Assembly (NCBI GenBank): GCA_014377395.1
Contig: JACMPS010000249.1
Location: forward strand, 1-22,392
Length of the DNA: 22,392 nucleotides
Reading direction: 5' to 3'
Source: Chthonomonadaceae bacterium
GTDB lineage: Bacteria; Armatimonadota; Chthonomonadetes; Chthonomonadales; Chthonomonadaceae
Shown piece by piece: positions 7,926-15,240 of the stretch. Numbering within the stretch: position 1 is the stretch's first letter; each line of letters opens with the position of its first letter. The translations under genes were made by a program, and so were the position numbers. The notes below the pieces were generated by a model that made no database searches, was not told the DNA's origin, and worked only from the letters and a program-made list of their open reading frames with translations.

Positions 7926-7943
7926 AATGCAATCTTCTTTCTC

Positions 7944-7995
7944 AGTCCACACAGGTGGACTTCGCGCTTTTGTTGCCGGGGAATTCATTTCCCGG
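7944..7995 (-). repeat. Two-hairpin intergenic element, copy C2 (inverted)
   Basis: The same plan in opposite orientation: GTCCAC (7945-7950), loop ACAG, GTGGAC (7955-7960); linker TTCGCGCTTTTGTTGCC; then CCGGGGAAT (7976-7984) and ATTTCCCGG (7987-7995), 9 bp with one G-T wobble. It ends 20 bases before the transporter stop codon, so the C1/C2 pair fills the gap between two convergent genes. Confidence 0.75.
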
Positions 7996-8015
7996 ACTCT
8001 CTCCTAACCACCTCA

Positions 8016-9311
8016 TTAGCGGCGAAGAAAGAAACTGACGAACAGTGCCACCGAAAGAATAATCAGCACGATTGTGGTTGTCCATGCGATCAAGTTGTAG
8101 ATTTTCGAGTTGACGTATTTGCCCATCAGTCGAGGGTTGTTGACCAGCCGAAGCATCAAGATCAGAATAATCGGTAGAAGAACGGCTCCCACGATATTGG
8201 GAAGAATCATCAGTGCCGCCAGATTTTTGCCGCCGAACATCACCACGAGTGCACTCACGAAAATGAGTCCGGTGAAAACACCAATAAAAAGAGGGGCTTC
8301 CCGTACTCGGCGACCCAGCCCCGACTCCGACCCCAGCGATTCGGTGACGGCGTAAGCCGTTGAAAGGGGAACGGTGATCGCCCCGAAACACGAGGCATTG
8401 AACAAACCAACGACAAAAAGCAGCGTTGCGGATTTCCCGGCGACAGGTTGCAAGGCTCGTGCCAGATCGCCTGCATCGTTGATGTTGACGGGAATTCCGG
8501 GCTTGAAGATCGTTGCACCGCAACTCACCGCAATCAGAAACGCCACAAGAATTGCGGCAAACGCCCCGAAAAGAGGATCAATCGGTGAATACTGTTCGGC
8601 ACTGGTTTTGCGGTCTCGCATGGAGGACTGAATGTAGAATTGACCCCAGGGCGTAATCGTGGTTCCAATCACGCTAATCAGGGTGAAAAGGTAATCCCGG
8701 TCATGCAAAATCGGACTGAGATCGGGTGAAATGGTTTGATGAAAAACCTCGCTCCAATCCGGGTGTGCGAGAAATGCCGAGAAAAGATAGGCGATGTAAA
8801 CAAGTGACGCCGACAGCAAAATCTTGTTGACGCGCTCATAACTGCTTCGAGTCACGAGTGCCCAGATGCCCAGTGCCACAAGGGGAACCGCCACAAGACG
8901 CACAAGCCAACGCTGATGCTCCGGCAGAAACGCCTCCAGCCCAAACGCAATTCCCGCAAATTCCGAGATTGTAGTGGCGAAATTGGCGACGAGCAGGGCA
9001 ATCATCGCAAAAAGCGTGATCTTGACGCCGTATTCCTCCCGAATCAGGTCTGCGAGTCCTTTGCCTGTGACCGCCCCCATTCGCGCACACATTTCCTGAC
9101 AGACACCAAGACTGAACATCACCAGAATGAGCGACCAGAGCAGGTTATATTTGTATTGCGCTCCTGCTGAGGAATAGCCGATAATGCCGGACGCATCGTT
9201 GCCCCCGAATGCCGTAATGACGCCGGGACCTAGCATTGCCAGCAACAGGAAAAACTTTTTGTTTTTGAGCCGACGCCGAAGGCGTCGCAGGATTTTTCCG
9301 GGCGTCATCAT
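8016..9311 (-). CDS. NRAMP-family divalent metal transporter (atypical motifs)
   Basis: A membrane protein of about 431 residues with roughly 11 hydrophobic helices, of the SLC11/NRAMP family of proton-coupled divalent metal importers. The helix 1 motif DPGN of classical members is DASG here (Asp39 kept, Asn replaced by Gly). In helix 6 the MPHN motif reads TPWG (220-223), so the soft-metal-selecting Met is absent. QEMCARMGAVTGKGLADLIRE after helix 2 is typical of the family. This pattern resembles the NRAMP-related Mg2+/Mn2+ branch more than Fe/Mn importers; that is inference. A longer frame starts at a TTG at 9338, but GGGAG at 9316-9320 sits 4 bases before the ATG at 9311 and 7 before the ATG at 9308, so one of these is preferred. 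A terminator lies only 25 bases upstream. Confidence 0.88.
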   Translation of the reverse strand: MMTPGKILRRLRRRLKNKKFFLLLAMLGPGVITAFGGNDASGIIGYSSAGAQYKYNLLWSLILVMFSLGVCQEMCARMGAVTGKGLADLIREEYGVKITLFAMIALLVANFATTISEFAGIAFGLEAFLPEHQRWLVRLVAVPLVALGIWALVTRSSYERVNKILLSASLVYIAYLFSAFLAHPDWSEVFHQTISPDLSPILHDRDYLFTLISVIGTTITPWGQFYIQSSMRDRKTSAEQYSPIDPLFGAFAAILVAFLIAVSCGATIFKPGIPVNINDAGDLARALQPVAGKSATLLFVVGLFNASCFGAITVPLSTAYAVTESLGSESGLGRRVREAPLFIGVFTGLIFVSALVVMFGGKNLAALMILPNIVGAVLLPIILILMLRLVNNPRLMGKYVNSKIYNLIAWTTTIVLIILSVALFVSFFLRR

Positions 9312-9336
9312 CGTTCTCCCACAAATTTTCGCGCAC

Positions 9337-9367
9337 AAAAAAGCGGAGCGCAGAGACTGCGCCCCGC
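9337..9367 (-). terminator. Intrinsic terminator between PD40 gene and metal transporter
   Basis: Read on the minus strand: GCGGGGCGCAG, loop TCT, CTGCGCTCCGC, then six T. The stem is 11 bp with one G-U wobble. It follows the PD40 gene's stop by 27 bases and precedes the transporter ATG by 25 bases. It should strongly separate the two genes, or act as an attenuator in the transporter leader. Confidence 0.85.
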
Positions 9368-9394
9368 CTCGCTCAATTCATTTTGTTTTTGTCT

Positions 9395-10723
9395 TTAAGG
9401 TTTCATCGGAGCCCATGAAGATTGCGTGTTGTCTCCGCCGAGTTTTTCCGTCAGGTTTTGCGGGTTTGTGCCGTCACTATTGATTACGCACAGGTCATGC
9501 CCTCCGTCGGGACGGCGTAATTCATAGAGCAAACGCGCTCCATCGGGCGACCATTTCGGATTGGAGGGAATTCCTTTTGCGTCCGCCTTTAACATCAGTT
9601 GCTTTAAGATCGCTTTCACGTCTTCTTTCGTGCTGATTAGCCCCCCCTGCACGGCGGAAGAAACGGCAACCCCTCGCAGAGTGCGGGTGTTCTCGTCGGG
9701 CGTTTCCCATACCTCGAAGGCGATGAATTTGCCATCGGGAGACCACGCAATATCGTGCATCTGGATCAATCCTCCGGCAGTTGCGATGAGGGTGGAGCCT
9801 TTCGGTTTGCTGTCCTTGCCACTAAAATCCCAGAGGTGAATTCCATTGCTGACAACGGATTTACTCGCAGGATTTGCCGGGTCTTTCATTTCACGCTCGG
9901 TGAACGCCGTTGCAAGCCGGGTTCCGTTCGGCTCCCATGAGATAAACGCCTCACGTCCGAAATCAAGAGGGCTGTTGCCCTTTACATTGGGATGCAACAC
10001 GCGTACAACTTGATCGTTTGAGGTGATGTCCCCCTGCGTCGGGGCATCTTCGGCAGTCATCGCTTGAACCGCGACAATCGAGACGCCATCGGGTGCAAAA
10101 CTTGCTCGTAGAAAGGGTCCTTTCGGTTCTACGCTTGTCGGAAGATCACTGGTGCTACCCTGATCGTTTCCCACGGAACTGCCCGCTGAGGGAACCGGCA
10201 AAACCTGATCTACGTCGTTCCCGTTCAGCAACACAGTTTTGACGACTCCCTGCGTCAGAAAAAGAATGTGCTTTCCGTCAGAGGAAGCCATCGGTTGAAA
10301 CTTGTTGCCCGTGCCATAGGTGAGTTGTCGCGGCTCCCCTTGTCCCAACACGTAAACTTGCATTACCTTGCTGTCGGAGCGATTGGAGGAGTAGAGCAAA
10401 CTCTTGCCGTCAGCAGTCCAGGTCGGGTCTTGTTTGTTGGATTTGTCATCGGGTGGGGTCAGACGACGTAGATCACTGCCATCGGAGCGCACGGCGTAGA
10501 AGGTGGTGTTGCCGTCTTTTTCCTGATGAATAAAAGCGATAAAACTGCGGGAATCAAAGTCAATTCCCCTTACCGTGCCGATACGCCCGCGAAAAGAGAT
10601 CGCATAAAAGTAAGCGATGAGAATGCCCAGCGTCACCAGAAACAGCAGAATCCAGTTTTGTCGCCGTTGTTTTTCCCGTTGCCACCAGTCGGGCAGAGTC
10701 GGGTCATTTTTTGTTTTTGCCAT
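9395..10723 (-). CDS. Membrane-anchored PD40 (TolB-like) beta-propeller protein
   Basis: A 442-residue protein with a short cytoplasmic N-terminus rich in charged residues (1-22), one membrane segment (about 24-42, NWILLFLVTLGILIAYFYAI) and an extracytoplasmic beta-propeller. Repeats of the PD40 type are visible: DPTWTADGKSLLYSS, FQPMASSDGKHILFL, RASFAPDGVSIVAV, ISWEPNGTRLATAF, DIAWSPDGKFIAFEVW and NPKWSPDGARLLYEL, each ending near SDG or GTN turns. The final blade has CVINSDGTNPQNLT, typical of TolB-like propellers. A Ser/Gly-rich insert lies near residues 180-195. Such propellers bind protein partners or ligands; no enzyme motif is seen, and it is not TolB itself because it lacks the TolB N-terminal domain and has a membrane anchor. 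It diverges from folK across a repeat-filled region. Confidence 0.8.
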   Translation of the reverse strand: MAKTKNDPTLPDWWQREKQRRQNWILLFLVTLGILIAYFYAISFRGRIGTVRGIDFDSRSFIAFIHQEKDGNTTFYAVRSDGSDLRRLTPPDDKSNKQDPTWTADGKSLLYSSNRSDSKVMQVYVLGQGEPRQLTYGTGNKFQPMASSDGKHILFLTQGVVKTVLLNGNDVDQVLPVPSAGSSVGNDQGSTSDLPTSVEPKGPFLRASFAPDGVSIVAVQAMTAEDAPTQGDITSNDQVVRVLHPNVKGNSPLDFGREAFISWEPNGTRLATAFTEREMKDPANPASKSVVSNGIHLWDFSGKDSKPKGSTLIATAGGLIQMHDIAWSPDGKFIAFEVWETPDENTRTLRGVAVSSAVQGGLISTKEDVKAILKQLMLKADAKGIPSNPKWSPDGARLLYELRRPDGGHDLCVINSDGTNPQNLTEKLGGDNTQSSWAPMKP

Positions 10724-10883
10724 AGCGGAAAGTTGACTCCCGAAAAATAAGACCGCAAAATCAGAGATAAAATTGCAGAACGCACCATGCGCCCCGACGT
10801 GTATACGGTTTCGAGAGAGGGGAAAATTTCAAGGACAGATTAGCACGTCAAAGAAAGAAAAGTCAAGTGAGATAATTCAGGAA

Positions 10884-11073
10884 AAAAGTGTTGAGCGTAA
10901 AGTATTGTAGGTTGAATTGAAAATTATCTTTTTTCGCTTTTTTAATTGTGCCTTTGCGTTTCTAAGTGAGGTCTCTTCTCTCCCTGCGGATCGCTCAGGC
11001 TTATCAGGGAGAGAATTCAAATAAGAGAGACAATCTTCACCTCAACACTCAATACTTGACGCTCAACACTTTT
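10884..11073. mobile_element. MITE-like element with about 47-bp inverted repeats
   Basis: Bases 10884-10930 match the reverse complement of 11027-11073 at 38 of 47 positions, beginning AAAAGTGTTGAGCGT on both ends. In the centre, TTCTCTCCCTG (10976-10986) pairs perfectly with CAGGGAGAGAA (11005-11015). It is 190 bp long and has no open frame for a transposase, so it would need one supplied from elsewhere. Related ends occur at 677, 4045, 4176, 15240, 19825 and 21939. I see no clear target-site duplication. Confidence 0.6.
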
Positions 11074-11088
11074 CGTACCGAGTATAAT
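11056..11088 (+). promoter_or_regulatory. Candidate folK promoter, -10 adjacent to start codon
   Basis: A perfect TATAAT lies at 11083-11088 and the GTG start at 11094, so transcription starting 6-7 bases after the -10 would begin at or within the start codon. TTGACG at 11056-11061 is the nearest -35-like hexamer, but the 21-bp spacer is too long for a standard promoter. It lies inside the right inverted repeat of the element before it. Confidence 0.45.
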
Positions 11089-11093
11089 AAGGG

Positions 11094-11696
11094 GTGAACA
11101 CGTCTCAATCTATATTGGTACCTTTTTCATCGTCCTCACAAACCGCCCACGTTTACCTCGGAATAGGGGCTAGCCTCGGTGATCGCGAGAACAATCTGCG
11201 CGAAGGATTACACCTTTTAGAGCGAGACGCAAACATTCGGGTGGAGCGGGTATCGGGCTTGTATCGGTCCCCGCACATGGGACTTGCACCCGGTGACAAG
11301 ACGCGCTTTCCGTTTCATCTGAATGCCGTTGCAGAGATCAGCACCACGCCGAAACCGATTGAATTACTGGACAGGCTACTGGAAGCGGAGGAAGAGAGCG
11401 GGCGTGTGCGAAGCGAAAAGTGGGGAGCCAGAACGCTCGATCTCGATATTGTCCTGTGGGAAAGTCTTACGCTCAGTTCGGAGCGTCTTATGATCCCGCA
11501 TCCCGGTCTGTCTCGCCGTGCCTTTGTGGTGGTTCCTCTTCTGGAACTCAACCCCCGCATCGCTGTGCCGAACGGAACCCGTGTGAGCGATTTTTTAGGG
11601 AGTCTTGAGGCGGATTTGCGACACCTGACGCGAATTCGTGACGTAGAGTGGTACACGGGGCAGAAAATAGAGGCAAAATTAAGTGCAGCGGAATAA
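11094..11696 (+). CDS. folK: 2-amino-4-hydroxy-6-hydroxymethyldihydropteridine pyrophosphokinase
   Basis: A 200-residue protein that transfers pyrophosphate from ATP to 6-hydroxymethyl-7,8-dihydropterin in folate synthesis, in the cytoplasm. Family marks are VYLGIGASLGDRENNL (20-35), YRSPHMG, the FHLNAVAEISTTPKP strand, GRVRSEKWGARTLDLDIVLW with the Mg-binding Asp116 and Asp118, and LMIPHPGLSRRAFVVVPLLEL. An in-frame TAA at 11088 rules out a start upstream, so GTG at 11094 is the earliest possible start; the core domain begins about 19 residues later, and a TTG at 11115 is an alternative. No normal ribosome-binding site precedes the GTG. The next gene starts 67 bp downstream on the same strand. 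No other folate genes are in the window. Confidence 0.93.
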   Translation: MNTSQSILVPFSSSSQTAHVYLGIGASLGDRENNLREGLHLLERDANIRVERVSGLYRSPHMGLAPGDKTRFPFHLNAVAEISTTPKPIELLDRLLEAEEESGRVRSEKWGARTLDLDIVLWESLTLSSERLMIPHPGLSRRAFVVVPLLELNPRIAVPNGTRVSDFLGSLEADLRHLTRIRDVEWYTGQKIEAKLSAAE

Positions 11697-11763
11697 ATGC
11701 GCCGGATAAATTTCGACGGATTGATGTTGAAGACTTAATGGATTTTGAGAAAGGGCGCGGATT

Positions 11764-13302
11764 ATGCACTTTTTGTATGAAGCCGAAGGCACAGACGGCA
11801 AGCCCCTGATGGGGAAAATTGACGCAAATAGCGCGGAAGAAGTCGGGCAACTGCTGACGAAAAGCGGCTTGACGGTGAAATCCGTTGCACCTGTGCTGGC
11901 GAAGTCTTTGCCTGTGCAACCGCAATTCGTGCCGCCTGGACCACAGAAAGCCGCTCAAACCTCGCCCTCCGCTATGCCTGTCTGGATGCCATCCAACGAA
12001 CCGAGGGCAACCCCCGTAGACCTTTCTCTTCTGGATCAACCTGATACACTCGATCAAACCTCCTACGCTCTTGCGCCGTTGAATTATGCCGCGACTCCTG
12101 TTCTGAAAGCACCGACTCCGGTTCAGCACACGCCTTCCGCCAACACGAATTTAGGCGGGAAAATCATTCTGTCCGGCAATGCGGCAAGCCTTTCGCATAG
12201 TGCCGCCCTGTCGCAACGCTCCGCAAAATCAATCGGCTACACCTCGCCTGTCACACAGCCCGACCACCTTTCTTATGTGGGAGGCGTGACTGACCGCGAC
12301 CGAATGATGTTTTTTCAGCAACTCGCCTCCCTTGTGCGAAGTGGAATGACTGTTTATAGTGCATTGGACAGTCTCGCACCACGTACCCCCGCAAAAAATC
12401 TTTCGCAAGTGGCACGAGAAATGGCAACCGCCGCCCGAAACGGAGGCATGATTTCCGAGATTATGGCGGGTTATCCGGTGCTGTTTCCCACGCACATCAC
12501 GGCAACGGTGAGAGCGGGAGAACTCGGTGGCTTTCTGGAAATCTCAATGGCGGAAATCGCGCTGAACTATCAGCGCAAAATTGATCTTTATCGGGGTGCG
12601 TGGATTCCCAAACTCATGGCGACTCAAGCCTTTTTTGCCATTGCGATTGTGTTGCCTTTTATGGCGACAATCCTGAGCAGTATGGACGTGGTAGCGAATT
12701 TCCTGAAATATGTTCGATTGGAACTAACAATTTATTTGCCGATTGCGTTTGCGCTCTACTTTTGCTCGAAGTTCATCTTTCGTCGCCTTCAGGTGCCACA
12801 ACTCCAGAAATGGCGTGACAATCTCGCACTCAAGGTTCCGCCCTTCGCCGAGCTGCAACGGCAGGAATCGCTCGGCTCTTTCGTGAGAATGTTGCGGCGT
12901 TTGCACGAAGCGGGAGTCGCGCCGATTGCCGCCTGGGAAGGTGCGATGGACGTATCCAGCAACCTCGTAATTCGTGAGAAACTGCAAAATTCTTACGCGA
13001 TGATGCAATCGGGAGCATCTTTTTCGGAGGCGTTTACGGAGACAGGACTCTTCAATAATGAAATCGAAAATCTGGTGATCACGGGGCAACAATCTGGGCA
13101 GATCGTCGAGATGCTGGACGGAGCCGCCGACTACTACGAACAGCAAACGGTGGAAGCGTCAAAGCGAGCAAAATTCACGATGCTCAGAATGGGCGTGATC
13201 GGGTTGCTGGTTTTCGGAGGAGCGGCGGTCTGTTGGTTTGCGTACTCCTATGGCAAGGCTGTATTGAATATTCCACATATGATGTTTCCAGAACTGGATT
13301 AA
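11764..13302 (+). CDS. Type II secretion system F-domain protein (PilC/GspF-like), first of two
   Basis: A 512-residue inner-membrane protein of the kind that forms the assembly platform of type IV pili or type II secretion. The N-terminal module (1-45, FLYEAEGTDGKPLMGKIDA, then EEVGQLLTKSGLTVKSV) is typical of PilC. A Pro/Ala/Ser/Gln-rich linker follows (about 46-178). The first F domain is at about 180-303 (FFQQLASLVRSGMTVYSALDS, VRAGELGGFLE) and the second at about 366-490 (FVRMLRRLHEAGVAPIAAWEG, ITGQQSGQIVEMLDGAADYY). Membrane segments lie near 285-305, 321-340 and 472-493. It exceeds the usual length of about 400 because of the linker. GAGAAAGG precedes the ATG. No ATPase, pilin or secretin gene is nearby. 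Confidence 0.85.
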   Translation: MHFLYEAEGTDGKPLMGKIDANSAEEVGQLLTKSGLTVKSVAPVLAKSLPVQPQFVPPGPQKAAQTSPSAMPVWMPSNEPRATPVDLSLLDQPDTLDQTSYALAPLNYAATPVLKAPTPVQHTPSANTNLGGKIILSGNAASLSHSAALSQRSAKSIGYTSPVTQPDHLSYVGGVTDRDRMMFFQQLASLVRSGMTVYSALDSLAPRTPAKNLSQVAREMATAARNGGMISEIMAGYPVLFPTHITATVRAGELGGFLEISMAEIALNYQRKIDLYRGAWIPKLMATQAFFAIAIVLPFMATILSSMDVVANFLKYVRLELTIYLPIAFALYFCSKFIFRRLQVPQLQKWRDNLALKVPPFAELQRQESLGSFVRMLRRLHEAGVAPIAAWEGAMDVSSNLVIREKLQNSYAMMQSGASFSEAFTETGLFNNEIENLVITGQQSGQIVEMLDGAADYYEQQTVEASKRAKFTMLRMGVIGLLVFGGAAVCWFAYSYGKAVLNIPHMMFPELD

Positions 13303-13353
13303 GTAAGTCCAAAGAGCATCGTCGCTTAGTCCACAGAGAGGCAAAGAGTTTCC

Positions 13354-14958
13354 ATGCCGCATTTTGCATACACCGCACGCGATAACGAGGGCAAAATCAT
13401 TGAAGGGCGTACCGAAGCGGAGGAGATGACTTCCGCCGCCAATAACGTTCGGGAGATGGGCTATATCCCCGTGCGTGTCGAAATGTTGCCAGAAGCGACA
13501 ATGACAATGTCCCCCGGTGTCTCCGACCCTGATGCAACTCAGGCGATGGCTCCGCCTTCCGTGGCGCGTCCCCTGACTCTGCTGAGTGGTGAACCCGACA
13601 CGGAAACCGCTTCTGACGACAACGCAATGTTGTCGCCCTGGGAGCGTGGTGGTCCTGCCCCGTTGCAAACTCCGGTGGTAGAACCCACCCAAACGCTGAA
13701 CGCCTACGGAAACGTGGTGGCACTCTCTCCGCAAAATCGCCCTGTGTCTTCCTCTAATCCCGCGTCGCCGAATCCCGCTTACCCGAACGCTTCCTCTGCG
13801 GAAAGCGGAAGACTGGAGCGTCCCGCCTATTCCGAGAGCGGAGCGCATCAGAGAGACTTAAAAAGACGTTTTCTCGAAACGATGATTTATCCGGTTTTTT
13901 CCGGCGTCGTGCTGAAAGAACTCGTGCCTTTCTACCGACAATTAGCCACGCTGATCGGGGCGGGACTACCGCTTTATCAGGCTCTTTCTTCGATGGAAGC
14001 GCAAACGAGTAACAGCAAACTCAAGGAAGTGGCGCGGCGGGGAATGTTGCAGGTTCAAAATGGGGGGCATTTTTCCGATGTGCTGGCGGCTTATCCCTGG
14101 ATTTTCAAGCCCGTGGAAATCGAAATGATCCGCGCTTCCGAAGAGGGCGGAATCCTGGATACCGTTCTCGTGCAGATCGCGGACTACGTGCAACATGAAC
14201 TCGAAATGAAGCGCATTGTCGCCCATGAAACGCTTTACCCGAAGATTGTCGTTTTTGTGGCGTTGATGTTGCTCGGCAAATATCCGTTTTTCAGCAAGGA
14301 TTTGGCGATTGTCACGCTGATCGTTCGCGGAGACGGCAGACAGTACTTGATGGACACACTCGGTTTTGCCGCAACGATCCTTATTCCGATTTTGTTGCTG
14401 GTGATTGTCTGTCGGCTTTTTCTATTCAATGTCGCCGGGGTGCGCGAAAGTTACGATCACGTCAAACTGAAGATTCCGGTGATCGGGGGCATTGTACAAA
14501 TGTTCTCACTCGCACGATTTTCCCGAACCTTTGCAGCACTTTATCGAGGTGGCTTCACGATGTCGCGGGCGTTGGAGGTCTCCGGGAACGCCTCCGGGAA
14601 TGCCGTCGTACAGAAAACAGCCCATCTTGCCGTCAAAAGAGCCGAGCAGGGAGAGCCTGTGTCGGAGGTCTTGCGCTCTTCGGGCATTTTCCCTCCGATG
14701 GCGATCAATATGTTCCGCACCGGGGAAGAGTCGGGCGGTCTGGACTTGATGCTGGACAAATTAGCCGACTTCTTCGAGGGAGAGGGTAAACTAAAGTCTC
14801 ATCAAGCCGCTATGATCTTCGGGGTGGTTGTGTTTTTGCTCGTTGCGCTCCTTGTGGCGTACACCGTAATCACGTTTTACACGGGTGGTGCGGGTGCGCC
14901 CCCGAAAGTGGAAGAAGAGGGAGCCGCGCTTTTTCGTGCAGTGGCGCGGTGGGTGTAA
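13354..14958 (+). CDS. Type II secretion system F-domain protein (PilC/GspF-like), second of two
   Basis: A 534-residue paralogue of the preceding protein, 51 bp downstream. The N-terminal module begins MPHFAYTARDNEGKIIEGRT, closer to the PilC consensus than its neighbour. The linker (about 48-180) is Pro/Ser/Thr/Ala-rich. F domain 1 is at about 188-310 (FYRQLATLIGAGLPLYQALSS, IRASEEGGILDTVLVQIADY). F domain 2 is at about 385-508 (FSRTFAALYRGGFTMSRALEV, FRTGEESGGLDLMLDKLADFF). Membrane segments are near 295-316, 338-360 and 485-510. The two proteins differ widely in the linkers but keep the same architecture, which suggests an old duplication and possibly a heteromeric platform. The tail after the last helix (AGAPPKVEEEGAALFRAVARWV) is an extra. 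Confidence 0.88.
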   Translation: MPHFAYTARDNEGKIIEGRTEAEEMTSAANNVREMGYIPVRVEMLPEATMTMSPGVSDPDATQAMAPPSVARPLTLLSGEPDTETASDDNAMLSPWERGGPAPLQTPVVEPTQTLNAYGNVVALSPQNRPVSSSNPASPNPAYPNASSAESGRLERPAYSESGAHQRDLKRRFLETMIYPVFSGVVLKELVPFYRQLATLIGAGLPLYQALSSMEAQTSNSKLKEVARRGMLQVQNGGHFSDVLAAYPWIFKPVEIEMIRASEEGGILDTVLVQIADYVQHELEMKRIVAHETLYPKIVVFVALMLLGKYPFFSKDLAIVTLIVRGDGRQYLMDTLGFAATILIPILLLVIVCRLFLFNVAGVRESYDHVKLKIPVIGGIVQMFSLARFSRTFAALYRGGFTMSRALEVSGNASGNAVVQKTAHLAVKRAEQGEPVSEVLRSSGIFPPMAINMFRTGEESGGLDLMLDKLADFFEGEGKLKSHQAAMIFGVVVFLLVALLVAYTVITFYTGGAGAPPKVEEEGAALFRAVARWV

Positions 14959-14994
14959 AACCTGTTCCTCCTCCTTATGCTCAGGAGAGTGAGT

Positions 14995-15047
14995 GCATCA
15001 ATCCTGTCCCTCCCCCTTATGCAAGGGGGAGGTTGGGCGGGGGTTGA
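14995..15047 (+). repeat. CTCCCCC hairpin repeat, copy 1
   Basis: Matches 19838-19890 at 46 of 53 positions. Its core is CCTCCCCCTT (15009-15018), loop ATGC, AAGGGGGAGG (15023-15032), a perfect 10-bp stem, followed by a G-rich tail GTTGGGCGGGGGTTG. Confidence 0.7.
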
Positions 15048-15082
15048 AAAAGTCTTACAAACCTTTTTCCCTGAGCGTGAGT

Positions 15083-15133
15083 CCGGGGAATAAATTCCCC
15101 GGCTACAAAGGCGCGAAGTCCACCTGCGTGGAC
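15083..15133 (+). repeat. Two-hairpin intergenic element, copy D
   Basis: CCGGGGAAT (15083-15091), AA, ATTCCCCGG (15094-15102) is a perfect 9-bp stem; linker GGCTACAAAGGCGCGAA; then GTCCAC (15118-15123), loop CTGC, GTGGAC (15128-15133). It is nearly the reverse complement of copy C2 at 7944-7995. It is followed by CAAGGCAAAAGC and a third hairpin at 15156-15170. Confidence 0.75.
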
Positions 15134-15231
15134 TCAAGGCAAAAGCACAAATGGGGTGTCCGAAGGACACGGGGCGGTACGCCTCTAGCGCGGAATTCAT
15201 TCCTGCGGAAAACATTCCAACTTTACTTTTT

Positions 15232-15240
15232 CAACACTTT
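15232..15240 (-). repeat. CAACACTTT repeat end, solo
   Basis: CAACACTTT matches the right end of the element at 10884-11073. It may be the right boundary of a composite repeat that begins near 14985, but a matching left end is not clear. Confidence 0.35.

Larger units (their letters stand above)
10724..11093. other. Divergent intergenic region, PD40 gene / folK
   Basis: 370 bp without a gene. It holds the start-side DNA of the PD40 gene (10724-10880, where I see no clear promoter), then the inverted-repeat element at 10884-11073, then a TATAAT directly before the folK GTG. Confidence 0.6.

Noticed and set aside
11056..11088. Standard sigma70 promoter with TTGACG as -35 for folK
   Set aside because: The 21-bp spacer is outside the usual 16-18; kept only as a weak candidate, with the TATAAT placement as the stronger point.
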